Position numbers and translations under genes: made by a program. Positions 31,474 through 42,705 of a stretch of DNA of 64,000 nucleotides are shown one piece after another; positions within the stretch are counted from its first letter, which is position 1, and each line of letters starts with the position of its first letter. This DNA comes from Rhynchopus sp. YZ270_cl-10. Lineage: Eukaryota > Euglenozoa > Diplonemea > Diplonemida > Diplonemidae. The notes beneath the pieces were generated by a model. The model saw nothing but the letters and a program-made list of their open reading frames with translations. It was not told the DNA's origin and ran no database searches. The stretch lies in contig OZ037864.1 of NCBI GenBank assembly GCA_964035575.1, positions 1,426,001-1,490,000 of the forward strand, read 5' to 3'.

Positions 31474-33412
31474 TTCTTTTGTATGCAATATGTATAGAAA
31501 TGAACTACGTTCTGTTTTTGGGTAAGGATATGAATAGAATGGCAGGCATGTGGACCATTTGAAAACCAGTAAAAAACTCCAATGCGCGTTAGCACGCGGT
31601 ACACGTTAGTACAATCAAAAAAAAGGGGGGAAGATAAGTGGTGCAGTGATGTATAGGGTACGAGGGTCAGGAGGGGGCGGGACGTCAACGTAGAAGAAAA
31701 GAGTTTATTCCGAGTTTAAGAGGAAGTGGTGGTGACTGCACACAGAGGCAGCTCCACAGATTTTTCACAATTAACACCGAAATTATAAAAGGCGATGAAA
31801 GAGTGGGCAAAGAGAATGGCGTCAAAAGGTAAAACCAAAAAGTGTGGGGCGGGTGGGGCTTACCTTCGGGATGCAAAAACGAAACAATAATAGTTTTGTG
31901 CTTATTGCGGGGGGTTTTTTCTTCTTTTTTTTTAGATGGGGTTTGCGAGAGACACGTTCATCAAGTTTTCTTGCTTCTGTTCTTTTTTTTGCGATCGTTT
32001 CGACCCATTTCCTTTAGCGGACGATATGGGGACAATGGCTTTTTTAAAGCCAGGCAAACCTGTTTTGCGGTTAGCGGTACGTCCGCAGTGTTAGAGTTTC
32101 TTTCTTGCCGGCACCCATTTTTTTAATGTACATACATATGAGGCAATGAGGCATTCATTCCAAGTTTTTTCTTATGCTTTCATCCAGCTGGCATCGTGGG
32201 TCAGCGTGCCTGCATTAATAACTTCACTTTTTTAGACGTAAATGGATGCAGATTGGGGTCCACCAGTGGTGCACCAGTCATGCACCAAGGTGTATTTCAA
32301 GTTTTTTTTTAAATCTATTTACGCCAATCCGGGGTTCGAAGAAGACTGGATGTCGTCCCTGTACTTTGTCTTTGGTCTTTGGTTTGATATGAAACTAATA
32401 AAAAAACTACAAGGATAGGGGAGGTGTTCACGTAATGTGTCAACCCGCTCACTGAGTAAGAGAGACACCAGTCGGATCACAACCCGGCTAGCCCACCCAC
32501 ATAGAACAACACCCGCCAGGGCTAGTAACAAGTAAAAAAGGGGGGGAAAATAAACCATTTACGTCCGGGGTTAGACCCTTTTAAGGGACTGCGTTCAACG
32601 AAACACCACGATGTGCTCCCCCTCCGCTTGTTGCGTCGAATGTCCCTTTAAGGTTTATATCAAAGTATCAATCTGAACTTCTGCATGATATGATAAAACA
32701 TCATCACCATGTGTATTGGGAGGGGGGGGCGGTAAAGCTGGGTAGCTATTGAAAATAGAAGGGGGTGGGGTGCGTCGTTGTCACATCTTGCTTGCTTGTT
32801 TCTGTGGGTAGTGTGTTTCACTTCCCGTCCCTTAGCGAGTGGCCTTCTTGAGTTGTCTTTCCCGTTTCCTTTTTCGATGGTAGAGTCTACAGAGTCATCT
32901 TTCAAGCTTTTTTCTTCGAATTCTGCTCGAGTATTCCCAACCGTGCTTGAATTAACATTGTACTAATATTAATACAAGCGCGGTGTCTCTTGCTTTTTAC
33001 GAAGCATTTTTCCAAATTCCGTCTGTTATTTCTTTTCGTGACTAAGCACAGAAGCGAGGCTTGGGAACCTTACCAACATTTTTTTTTTTCATACCAGGCC
33101 GCACAGTGAATGATTGTTGAAACGCCATTTTTATTTTTATTTTTTGCTGTATATTGAGGGTTTCTTGGACCTGCTTGCTAACAAAAAAACCCCCCCTTCC
33201 CCTCACCCCCCACAGGCACGAAAAAGTGCCTCTGCTTTGGCCCATTCCGACGTGAGTGGCCCAGCAGAGTAAAAAAAAAATACCCGCCTTCCTAGCGTCT
33301 TTATCAGCAGATTGCACGCTACCTGCACCTGGCGGTCTGAAGGAATACACTTCACGTTCTTCCCCGACACCACCTCGTACCACACAGGGAGGGCAAAGCA
33401 AGACACCCAACA
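31474..33412. other. Gene-free spacer
   Basis: No recognisable gene. Family-A repeats near 31934-31972 and 33038-33085, a family-B relic near 32197 and a family-D repeat near 32238-32312. Confidence 0.5.
33038..33085 (+). repeat. Short hairpin repeat, family A (long loop)
   Basis: CTAAGC (33042-33047) pairs with GCTTGG (33059-33064) using one T-G wobble. The loop is 11 bases and ends GCGAG. A T-run follows. Confidence 0.4.
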
Positions 33413-35352
33413 ATGGCCTTCTGCGGGAGAAGTCTCTCCGTGGTGAACGACTTCACCCCTGACGAGCAGTTTTATTTGTACATCAAAACAAAAGAGCTGA
33501 AGGAGCATGTGCGCAACGGTGGTGACCTGTCGACCTTCAAGATCACAAACCCGAACAAGGCAGTGTACCTGATCTTCATGGAGGACAGCACGCGTACGAA
33601 GGAGAGCTTCCGCAACGCTGCGCTGTTCCACGGTTGCAAGATGAACGTCTTCGACGCAGCGTCGTCGTCCTTCAACAAGAAGGAGAGCATCACAGACACG
33701 GTGAAGATGCTTTGTGGGTACAGCACGGACCAGAGTGTGTTCGTCATCCGCTCAAAGCTGGAGGGGACGTGCACGTGGCTGGACAAGGTTGTGGGGGAGT
33801 ACTGCAAGAAGCTGGGACTGCCGCGTGCGTCGTTCATCAATGCTGGTGACGGGCGCCACGAGCACCCTACACAGGAGCTGCTGGACGAGTTCTCGTTTCT
33901 TGAGCAGAAGGGGTGGGACCGCAGTGAGATCCACCTGGCGCTTGTGGGTGACCTGTACCACGGGCGCACCGTGCACAGCAAGACGGACGGGCTGGGTGTG
34001 TTCCACAAGGTGAAGGTCGACCTGATCGCACCGCAGGACCTGGCAATGCCGCAGGAGTATGAAGACCGCATGGTTAAGAACGGCTTCACTGTGCGCCGCT
34101 TTGCCTCACTCGACGATTACCTTGCACAGGCTGACGTCGCGAGCATCTGGTACTTCACACGTCTCCAGCTCGAACGCATGGGAGACAAGATCCTCGGACG
34201 TGAAGAGTCGCTGCGCAGGGCCGTCACCTTCAGAAAGGACTTCATCCCAAAGATGCCGAAGGACGCAAAGCTGTACCACCCGCTGCCGCGGCACCAGAAG
34301 TACCCGGTTGTGCCGGTGTGGCTGGACAACACGCCGTTCAACGCGTACGACGGGCAGAGTGTGAACGGCTACTACACACGCATCATTGAGCTTGCCCTGT
34401 GCGGTGGCGCTACCATTGACGCGCAGTACAAGGTGCCGCCTCCGGTGGCAACACTTGAGCCTGTGGACTTCGTGGAGGTGGTGAACCTGACCGAGAAGAA
34501 GAAGATGCGTGAGATCAACAACGGCATCAAGCCCATCGCAAACGGGCTTGTCATTGACCACGTCGCGCAAGGCCACGACGTCGAACGGGTGTGGAACACA
34601 ATCACGAAGCTGAACCGCATCCTCGGCCTCTGCAACGAGGTGGGCTCGGTCGGTGTCTTTGCTTCCCGCAAGAACCAAGTCAAGGTATGTATCTCGGATG
34701 CACACAAATCAGGTGATGCCGTCTGCGCCTCCTGCAAACAACTACAACCCACATAGACACCACATATGCCACCTTTCTTAACCACAGGGCATCATCTCGC
34801 TCCCAGACGTGTCCCCAGAGTTCTTCACAAAGGCGATGCTCAAGAAGCTCTCCGCCATCTCACCGGAGTGCTCACTGAACATCGTGAAGGACAACGAGGT
34901 CATCAAGAAGTACCGCCTCCACATGCCGCCACGCATCTACGACTTCGACGTATGTCACGCAACCTTCCCCTTGCTACCCAGAGACTTCTTTGTTCCCCCA
35001 ACCCGTGTCTTAGATGGGTGCAGCGAGGCATTTCACCGTTTCCTCCAAGGCTAAGGATGTTACGCAACGTTTTATTCTCTTTGCGTCCTCTGATTTCCGA
35101 ACCTTTTCTCCCCGATTTCTCCTAGTTCTGCATCGATTGCGTTAGGTGACATAACTGTGATTCTGTGAACCATTGAAAACCCCTACACCCCCACAACAGG
35201 AGATCGACTGCACCAACACAACGTGCATCAGCCATAGAAACAACCATGAGCACGCAATGGCGGACTTCATCCGTACCTCTGCGGACCCACCCGTGTTCTC
35301 ATGTGTCTACTGCGAAAAGCCGCACAAATTCAGCGACATCTGGATGCTCTGA
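33413..35352 (+). CDS. pyrBI: Aspartate carbamoyltransferase fused to a PyrI-type regulatory chain
   Basis: Exons 33413-34684, 34788-34949 and 35200-35352 (528 aa, phase 0). It makes carbamoyl-aspartate from carbamoyl phosphate and aspartate, an early step of pyrimidine synthesis. Catalytic part (1 to about 365): EDSTRTKESF (phosphate-binding STRT), AGDGRHEHPTQELLDE, VGDLYHGRTVHS and HPLPRHQKYP. Regulatory part (from about 365): NNGIKPIANGLVIDHVAQGH, like the PyrI allosteric domain, then CTNTTC and CVYC, the Cys-x4-Cys and Cys-x2-Cys zinc site that joins PyrI to the catalytic chain in bacteria. Single-chain PyrB-PyrI fusions are known in a few bacteria; animal and fungal enzymes belong to CAD and lack PyrI. 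The gene has local-style introns, so it is a resident nuclear gene. Start at ATG 33413. Confidence 0.9.
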
Positions 35353-35433
35353 AGGCCCTTGCTGTTATAATAGCAGGCTACCAGGGTAGGGGGGAATGGG
35401 GAATGGGGAATGGGGGGGGGGGGGGGGGGGGGG
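35353..35433. other. GGGAAT repeats and a long G-run
   Basis: GGGAATGGGGAATGGGGAAT runs into about 20 consecutive G (35414-35433), directly beside the palindromic element. G-runs lie on both sides of that element. Confidence 0.7.
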
Positions 35434-35435
35434 TA

Positions 35436-37234
35436 GGGTCAGCGACTCCCTAGTAAAATTGCGTGTCTTTAACCTGTTACGGCACCTCTGGCCATTTCCG
35501 GGTCACCTCTGGTCGGAAAACCCCCCAGAAATGGGTCAGAAACACCCTGTGACCCGAAAATTCATGATTATGGCGACCCAGAATATGGGTCGATTTCAAA
35601 ACCCCCCCCCCCCAAAAGTTCTTTTTTGTCTTTTTCATGATATAGGCAGTTTTTTTGCAGTCTGAGGTCCGGAACCGCCCCAAAAACGATTTTCTGGGAG
35701 GTTTTGGGTGGTTTTGGGGCGAAATGGACCTTTTTTGACCATTTTTATGGTATTTTTAGGCTGTTTTTGGCCCTTCTTCTTACACAGCCTATTGGGGGTC
35801 AAAATAGCTATTTTTGACCAAAAAACACAATTTATTTGACGCCAGGAGGCCTCCGTTGGCCCAAATATATCCCAAAAATGGGCTGTGAGCCCAATCCGAC
35901 CTGTTTTGGGCACATTTGGCACTTTTCTTGGTGCTTATTTGATGTTTTTTGGTCAAAAATAGCTATTTTGACCCCCAATAGGCTGTGTAAGAAGAAGGGC
36001 CAAAAACAGCCTAAAAATACCATAAAAATGGTCAAAAAAGGTCCATTTCGCCCCAAAACCACCCAAAACCTCCCAGAAAATCGTTTTTGGGGCGGTTCCG
36101 GACCTCAGACTGCAAAAAAACTGCCTATATCATGAAAAAGACAAAAAAGAACTTTTGGGGGGGGGGGGTTTTGAAATCGACCCATATGCTAAAATGCAAA
36201 AAAAATAGTGAAAAAGTGGCTTTTTGACGGTTTTGGCCATGTTGGGTAAAATGGCCATTTTTGGTGAAAAAAGTCAAAAAAACAGCAAAATTTCGACATC
36301 ATGACAGCTGCTTGGGCACCAAACTACCCCAGGGAGGTCCTGTGAGTCCATTCCGACCTGTTTTGGACACTTTCGGTACTTTTTTTGGCCATTTTTTGGT
36401 GTTTTTGTGGTAAAAAACGTCCTATGATAGTCCTATACTAATCGCAAGACGCCGTTTGTCCCACAGTCTGGACCAATATGGGGGCCCACAAATGGGTAAA
36501 AACCCCCGAAAAAGCACTCCGGGAACCCAGATAGTGCCAAATATCCACCAGAAACCCACCCAAACACCGCAAAAACACGACAGAATATCGTCTTGAAAAA
36601 CACACTTTTTTCAAAAAGCTCGTCAGGCAGGCTCCATAATGACCTTTTTGAAAAAAGTGTGTTTTTCAAGACGATATTCTGTCGTGTTTTTGCGGTGTTT
36701 GGGTGGGTTTCTGGTGGATATTTGGCACTATCTGGGTTCCCGGAGTGCTTTTTCGGGGGTTTTTACCCATTTGTGGGCCCCCATATTGGTCCAGACTGTG
36801 GGACAAACGGCGTCTTGCGATTAGTATAGGACTATCATAGGACGTTTTTTACCACAAAAACACCAAAAAATGGCCAAAAAAAGTACCGAAAGTGTCCAAA
36901 ACAGGTCGGAATGGACTCACAGGACCTCCCTGGGGTAGTTTGGTGCCCAAGCAGCTGTCATGATGTCGAAATTTTGCTGTTTTTTTGACTTTTTTCACCA
37001 AAAATGGCCATTTTACCCAACATGGCCAAAACCGTCAAAAAGCCACTTTTTCACTATTTTTTAGCATTTTAGCATATTCTGGGTCGCCCTAGTCATGAAT
37101 TTTCGGGTCACAGGGTGTTTCTGACCCATTTCTGGGGGGTTTTCCGACCAGAGGTGACCCGGAAATGGCCAGAGGTGCCGTAACAGGTTAAAGACACGTT
37201 GGCTCCCACGTTAAAACGGCGGAGTCGCTGACCC
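35436..37234. mobile_element. Nested-palindrome DNA element (1.8 kb)
   Basis: Ends GGGTCAGCGACTCC (35436) and GGAGTCGCTGACCC (37234), each flanked outside by TA (35434-35435 and 37235-37236). The outer inverted repeats span about 150 bp on each side. Inside lie two further palindromes in series: P1 35584-36186 (arms about 244 bp, spacer about 115 bp) and P2 about 36185-37078 (arms about 430 bp, centre near 36631). There is no transposase frame; open frames here are mirror images of one another. A TA duplication would fit a Tc1/mariner-type non-autonomous element. Confidence 0.7.
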
Positions 37235-37236
37235 TA

Positions 37237-37545
37237 GGGGGGGGGGGGGGGGGGGGAGCTTTTGGGCTTTTTGTTATTTTTTCTTTTCGTGAACACCCTC
37301 GTTGTTGTTTTTTTCTTAGAAAAGGGTGCATTGGGGGCCCGCCCGCCCTCCACGTGTTTTTTTTGTTTTTTTTTTCTCGCAGCAAAAAAAAAAAAAGACT
37401 CAATTCAAAAGTTTCAAACACACCAAAAACTCACAATACTACTGGGGACAAAATCACCGAAAAGAAAACCTCTCCCCACGCCTCGTTCATGCCCAACCTA
37501 AACCCTCTTTCCCCCCCTCCCCTTCATACCCCCCTCCCATAAGGG
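37237..37545. other. Spacer upstream of the CM1 gene
   Basis: G-run, T-rich stretch, then C/T-rich leader ending CCATAAGGG before the ATG. Confidence 0.5.
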
Positions 37546-40500
37546 ATGTACTCAACGGGTCTAGATGACTCCTTCGGCGCAACAGATGTGTCGTTTGCCA
37601 CAACCCAGCAGACCATCACATCGCCGTACCGGCAGAACACGCAGCCTACCTACGAGGATTTGGAGAAGGAGTACCAACGGTTGCGGATGGTCAACTTTAA
37701 CCTAAAGCTGAGCCTCATGAACATGGAGGAGGCTGTGCAGGAACTGGAGCTTGGACCTGAGATGGCAGACCTGGTTCTGCAAAACGCACAGCTGAAGGCG
37801 GCAGTGAAGACGACCGAAGAGCTTCTCCGTGTTGCCAACGAAGCGAATGAGTCGCACCGAACACGGTACCTCCGATACGAGGCGCGTGAGAAGGAGCTGG
37901 AGGCGCAGTGTCTTGCTGCTGCTGCACGCGAGGCCGAGTCTGCCACAACGTGCGAAGCGGTGGCCGCAGAGAAGGACGCCTCCATCCAACACCTCCTCAG
38001 CATAGAGGCAGACCTGCTGGACAAAAACCAAAAGCTTTACGACGAAAGCGACGACCTTGCGCGGCAGCTTCTCCTCGACACAAAGGAGCGCACAACAGAG
38101 ATGGACGAGACACGCTCTCTGCAGTCACGCTTTGAAGAGCTGCAGGCGTTGTACCGACAGTCGCAAGAGGAGCTCGCGACGTCTGCGACAAACCTTTCTA
38201 AGGCAGAAGCACAGCTACACGATGCGGGCAAGGCAAAAGACCTCGAGCTTGCTGCAGAGGCAGAAAAATGCCGTCGTTCTGGACATTCCGTACGACGTCT
38301 GGAGGACGACCTCGTGGAGATGGAGGCAGAAATCAGCGAGCTGCGCCGCCAGCTCGAAGACACCCGCAATGCGAACTCCACGCTCTCTTCAGAAATGGAC
38401 CAAAAGGTGGAACGCCGCCTCCTCGCACGCGAGAAGGAGTCGACCCTACGCTGGCAGGCAGAGATCACTGCGCTCGAAGAACGCCTCGAGCAGACAGAAG
38501 AATCGCAGCGCCTCTCAGAAGTGCAGGACAGACGACGCGAAGAGCTGCTTACGGAGTACCAAACCTCCTTGACAGACATGGAGGCGGAGGCCGAGCAGCT
38601 GCGGCAGTCTTTGGATGCAATGAACGACTCTATCGCTAGCTACGTGCAACGCATTCGGGAATTGGAATTTGACGACGAACGCAAAGAACAGGACCTTGCG
38701 AACAGGGCGGAGGAGACGTCTTGCCTCGAAGCCGCGTTGCTTCGAGCGCAGCAAAACGAGGTCGACATGAAGGCAGAATGCGACGCCTTTGAGACACAGG
38801 CAGCAGACCTCCGCGCACAGCTGGACCAGATGCAGATGTCACTCACAGCTGCACAGAGCGCATCGCAGACGTCTCCGGTACGCTTCACCACCATCGAGGA
38901 TGAGGATGAGGATGAGGGCGAGGAGGGCGAGGTGTGGGCAGGGGTTGACGACGAAGCAAGAGAAGAGCTGCTGCGGCGTCCGACAATCCCTGTGACAGAT
39001 GGCATGCACACGGAGGCAGCGAAGAAGGCGTCGAGCATGAAGTCGCCTCGCAAAGTGTCGGCAGCGTCGTCAGGGTCGTCGTTGGACTCACCCAAGCTGC
39101 AGTCGTATTCGTTCCCTGCGTCGGTAGCGTCGCTGGACATCGAAGGTGTTCAAGAGCGCAAGCCCTCAAAGCTCCTAGAGAAGCGCCGTGCCTCCCGTGC
39201 CGACGCCCTCCTCGCACTCCAAGACAGCACCAGAACCGAACCTGAACAGCAAATAGACGCCAGGCCCGCCAGAGGCCTCGACTGTCCCCCTTCGCCCCTC
39301 GCTGCTGCAATATCACGCTCCGCAAGCGGGCTGCCAAACGCACGGCAATGCGACACAAATATTAGGTATGTAATGTGTTTTGGAGTGTTTTCAACGTTTT
39401 TCCCCCACAGCTTCGGCAAGACGACCAGCAGCATCTCAGTCACAACAGGCAGACAGCGTTCAGACCCACACCGGTATAACCCCCTTTTAATGTCCTTCTC
39501 TATCGCCCTCTACAGCATGGCCGTCACACCACAAGCACGTGCCCCGCCACGCTCCTCTGCACACTTCAACTCAGCATATGATGTGTCGCCGAAGAGGTCA
39601 GGCCCGCTGAGCCCTCTTATGTATGTTGCGTTCAGGAGTTCTTTTCGGGTTGTGTGTGCACGAGAGGTGCATTCATATCTCAACTCTTAGCTTGCCAACC
39701 TTTCCCTCCACCCCTCACCTTGCACCCTATGTACAGGCGGCAGCTTACACGCACGTTGTCGGGGTCGTCTTCGAAGGCAGCGACACCGAGGGCCACCACT
39801 CCTAGGGCCACGACGCCAAGAGCAGCCACACCCAGGGCTACCACACCACGCGCAACAACACCCAGGGCAGCAACACCGAGAGCAACTACACCACGCTCCT
39901 GCAGCCCCTGTGCAAGCACGCGGTCCTTGCTTCGTGTGTCCTCAGCAATCTCACCAAAGTCGTCCCGTGAGCTGGCCACCTCGCCCCTGCAGCGGGCACG
40001 CACCCCCCTAGTTGCGCGGCAGGAGTCGTTCCGGCAGCTCAAGTCGCAGACACCACGTGCGCAGACGCCACATCCGCCTACACCGGTGGCGCTGCATGGT
40101 GTGCAGGGTGCACCGCTGTCGCCACTGCTGCGCCGCGTGGAGTCGCTCAGGCGCGGCACACCGCCACCGTCGCAGCCGCCCACACCACAGCGGCACTCAC
40201 CTCGCCAGACGAACTCCTTCGCAACATCCCCGCATGTCGCGTACACAGAGACAGCCGCTGTCGCCACGTCCCCTGCATCGTTCATGGACACCTCGCCGTC
40301 GACACCCTCGCCACGCCACCTCAACACTGCCACGTCACCCCTGCGTGAGATTGAGTACAACTACATCACCACAGCCACGTCACCCTTCGCAGGGCCAGAC
40401 GTAGACGACGCCCTCTCCGTTGGGGTGTCCGAGTCGTGGGATGCACGCGGCACGCCTGAGGCGACCACACCACGCAACCGGGCGGAGCGCATGGAGGATG

Positions 40501-42339
40501 CGATGAAGGCAATGTCGCGCACCCTCAGCCCCTTGGTGCTGCCTCAGGCACCGCCCTTGAGGAGGACACTGTCCGCACGCAACAGTCCTTCGCACCAGGC
40601 TGATGAGGGGGTGCGCACACTGTCGCCTAAGGTGACCCCGTTCACCACTGCACGCACGTTGTCACCATACGCCACATCAGTGGCACCCCTGGAACCTGTG
40701 TCCCCTCTCTCGCGTGGCGCATCATTTGTGTCACCACGCAGTGACACTGAGCTGCGTCAGCACATCGAGGAGAATGATCTGCTCCGTGCACAGGTGGCAG
40801 AGTTGGAAAAAGGTTTGCAGGTCCTTGATGTGAACTTTGCGGACGCTGCAGAACGTGAAGCCGCTGCCAACACACAGCTTGTAGACTACAAGCAGGTCTC
40901 TCTGGAGATGCTGAGCAGCCTGTACCTTGGCGGCCAAGGTGTTCAGGAGGAGCTCTCGCATGCTGATGTGTTGCAGGCAATGGGCTCAGCAGGTCGGGCA
41001 GTGGTCGGCCTAAGGGACCTAGTGGCGCAGAGTGGTGTGAAGATGGATGCAATAGCGGAGACGCTGTCGGGTGTGGCAGGAGCGTTGCAGGGCTATGCAC
41101 GTAGGGTGGCAGCAATGCAGAAGGCAGTGATAGTAGCGGTGAAGGGCAGACGCAAGGAAGCGTTGCAGGTGCGCAACAGTATCGCCCGAGTAGAGGCCGG
41201 CCAGCAGGCGGAGATGAAGAAGCGTCTGCAGAGCGAGGACACAAAGCTGAAGCTTGAGTTTGAGGTGGAGCGTCTGCGTACAAGCCTGGCTGTGACGCAG
41301 CAGACGTGTGAGCAGCAGGCGAGCGACCTTGAGACGCGTCGTGCAGACCTCTGCGTAGCGCTCGACAAAGCCGCCAACCTCGAGATCAAGCTGCAGTCCT
41401 CCGCAAGCGACCTCTCCAAGGCAGAGTCCTCTAGTCAGCACTACGCACAGGACGTGGCAGCCAAGAAGCACCTGCTCACGGTCCTCACACAGCGCTGCGA
41501 CACGGCAGAGTCTGCCGTCAGCACGAACATCGACGCGAAGATGACGACCCTCAGTGACACAGTCGCGAACAGCCTCTTTTCCCTGCGAGACTTCATTGAC
41601 GAGTGTGGCTGGGGACGACAGACCTTGGGCATGTCGTCTGCCTTCCTTGAGAGCATCTCTGGGTGTGCCACACGTTGCCACCAGGTGATGAGCGAGATAC
41701 ACGCACTCGGCAAGCATGCGGAAGCAGACATGTCTGGGTATGCTCGTGCACGCGACATCTCACCCGTGCGCAGACGTGGCGGGTCACAGGAGTCTGCGCT
41801 GTCACCCGCGTCACGCCCATGTGTACACACGGCTATCGCACGTCACGAGACCAAGACTGTCGAAATGATGGTGGAACGCCTGGAGAGCCTTGCGGAGACA
41901 CTGCAGTACCACGGGCAGCAGCGGCAGCTTTCCCTGAAGAACATTCTGCAGCGCATTGCACAGCTGGAGGAGGTTGTGTTGCGGCAGCTGAGCACGGTCA
42001 AGCAGGTTGTAGGTATGTAGCACACGACCACGTCACACCACATCACGCCACACCCACTTCTCAGGTTCTGCAAGCACACACATGACGAATGTGTCGAACG
42101 TCATCATGGAGGAGTCCCCTGTCGCGTCACTCAACCAAAAGCTCAGCAGGAAGATCGAGCGTGATGACACGTGGCCCACGTTCTCACCCCTCCCACCCAC
42201 AGGCGGTGTCTCTCCAGTGCACCGCCACATCGAAAGCCTGTGCCACACAGAGGACACCAAGCTGTCCAGGCTGCTTGGCCAGGCCAATGCAGCGTTCGAA
42301 AGCGTCCGCCCCGTGCTCAAGTCGGTCAGCAGCCAGTAG
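37546..42339 (+). CDS. Large coiled-coil protein with an N-terminal CM1 (centrosomin) motif
   Basis: Exons 37546-39365, 39411-39473, 39516-39620, 39737-42012 and 42065-42339 (about 1,512 aa). Residues 36-69 (YEDLEKEYQRLRMVNFNLKL...) match the Cnn_1N/CM1 motif, whose ENFNLKL-like core binds and activates the gamma-tubulin ring complex in centrosomin, CDK5RAP2, Mto1 and relatives. Residues about 70-445 are near-continuous coiled coil. Then come an acidic patch (DEDEDEGEEGE), Ser/Pro-rich linkers, a TPRAT repeat and a Ser/Thr-Pro-rich region with many possible proline-directed kinase sites. A second coiled coil covers about 39738+1000 bp to 41500, and the C-terminus is helical. This suggests a microtubule-organising-centre scaffold, for example at the basal body. 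Introns 1 and 2 (45 and 42 bp) are multiples of three without stops, so they could be retained in frame; GTATGT/CACAG and TACAG ends support splicing. Confidence 0.75.
39651..39689 (+). repeat. Short hairpin repeat, family A, inside an intron of the CM1 gene
   Basis: TGCAC (39657-39661) / GTGCA (39667-39671) around GAGAG, then TTCATATCTCAACTC. It lies in the 116-bp intron 39621-39736. Confidence 0.45.
39777..39897 (+). repeat. In-gene tandem repeat encoding (A)TPRA(T/A)
   Basis: About eight copies of a 15-bp unit coding for TPRAT or TPRAA, with synonymous variation between units. The Thr-Pro-Arg pattern gives a row of possible proline-directed phosphorylation sites in the linker of the CM1 protein. 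Confidence 0.85.
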
Positions 42340-42705
42340 ACATCAGGCGACCCCCAAAACCGGTTCTCTAGATTCAAGCAATACCGTTGTACCAACACAC
42401 ATCTACAAACCCCCCTTAATAACCGTGTACACTTACAACCCCCCATTCGAAACTTCTTACCCGCTAGCTTCTCTACGCGTCAAATATAATGTCGTAACGA
42501 AAAAACAAGGTTTTATTTTCTTCTATTAATATTTACAACGCCGGTGTCACCACACAGCGTCCATTTCCTTGTTCTTTGTTTGGGACATTTACAGCTTTCC
42601 TTTTTTAAACGAGAAGGGACGTATTGACATTCCTTCCTAGTTCGCACAAAGGAACACCACCACAGCGCACTACAGCACCATACCACAGACGCAAAACACA
42701 CAACA
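42340..42705. other. Intergenic spacer
   Basis: No gene seen. The leader just before the next ATG is CA-rich (ACAGACGCAAAACACACAAC), like the leaders of the creatine kinase genes. Confidence 0.5.

Noticed and set aside
32319-32558. Minus-strand frame and tRNA-like phrase near 32460-32510
   Set aside because: No cloverleaf could be drawn and the peptide is a hydrophobic run without homology.
35635-36135. Pairs of identical 95-99 codon frames on opposite strands
   Set aside because: They are the two arms of one palindrome, not genes.
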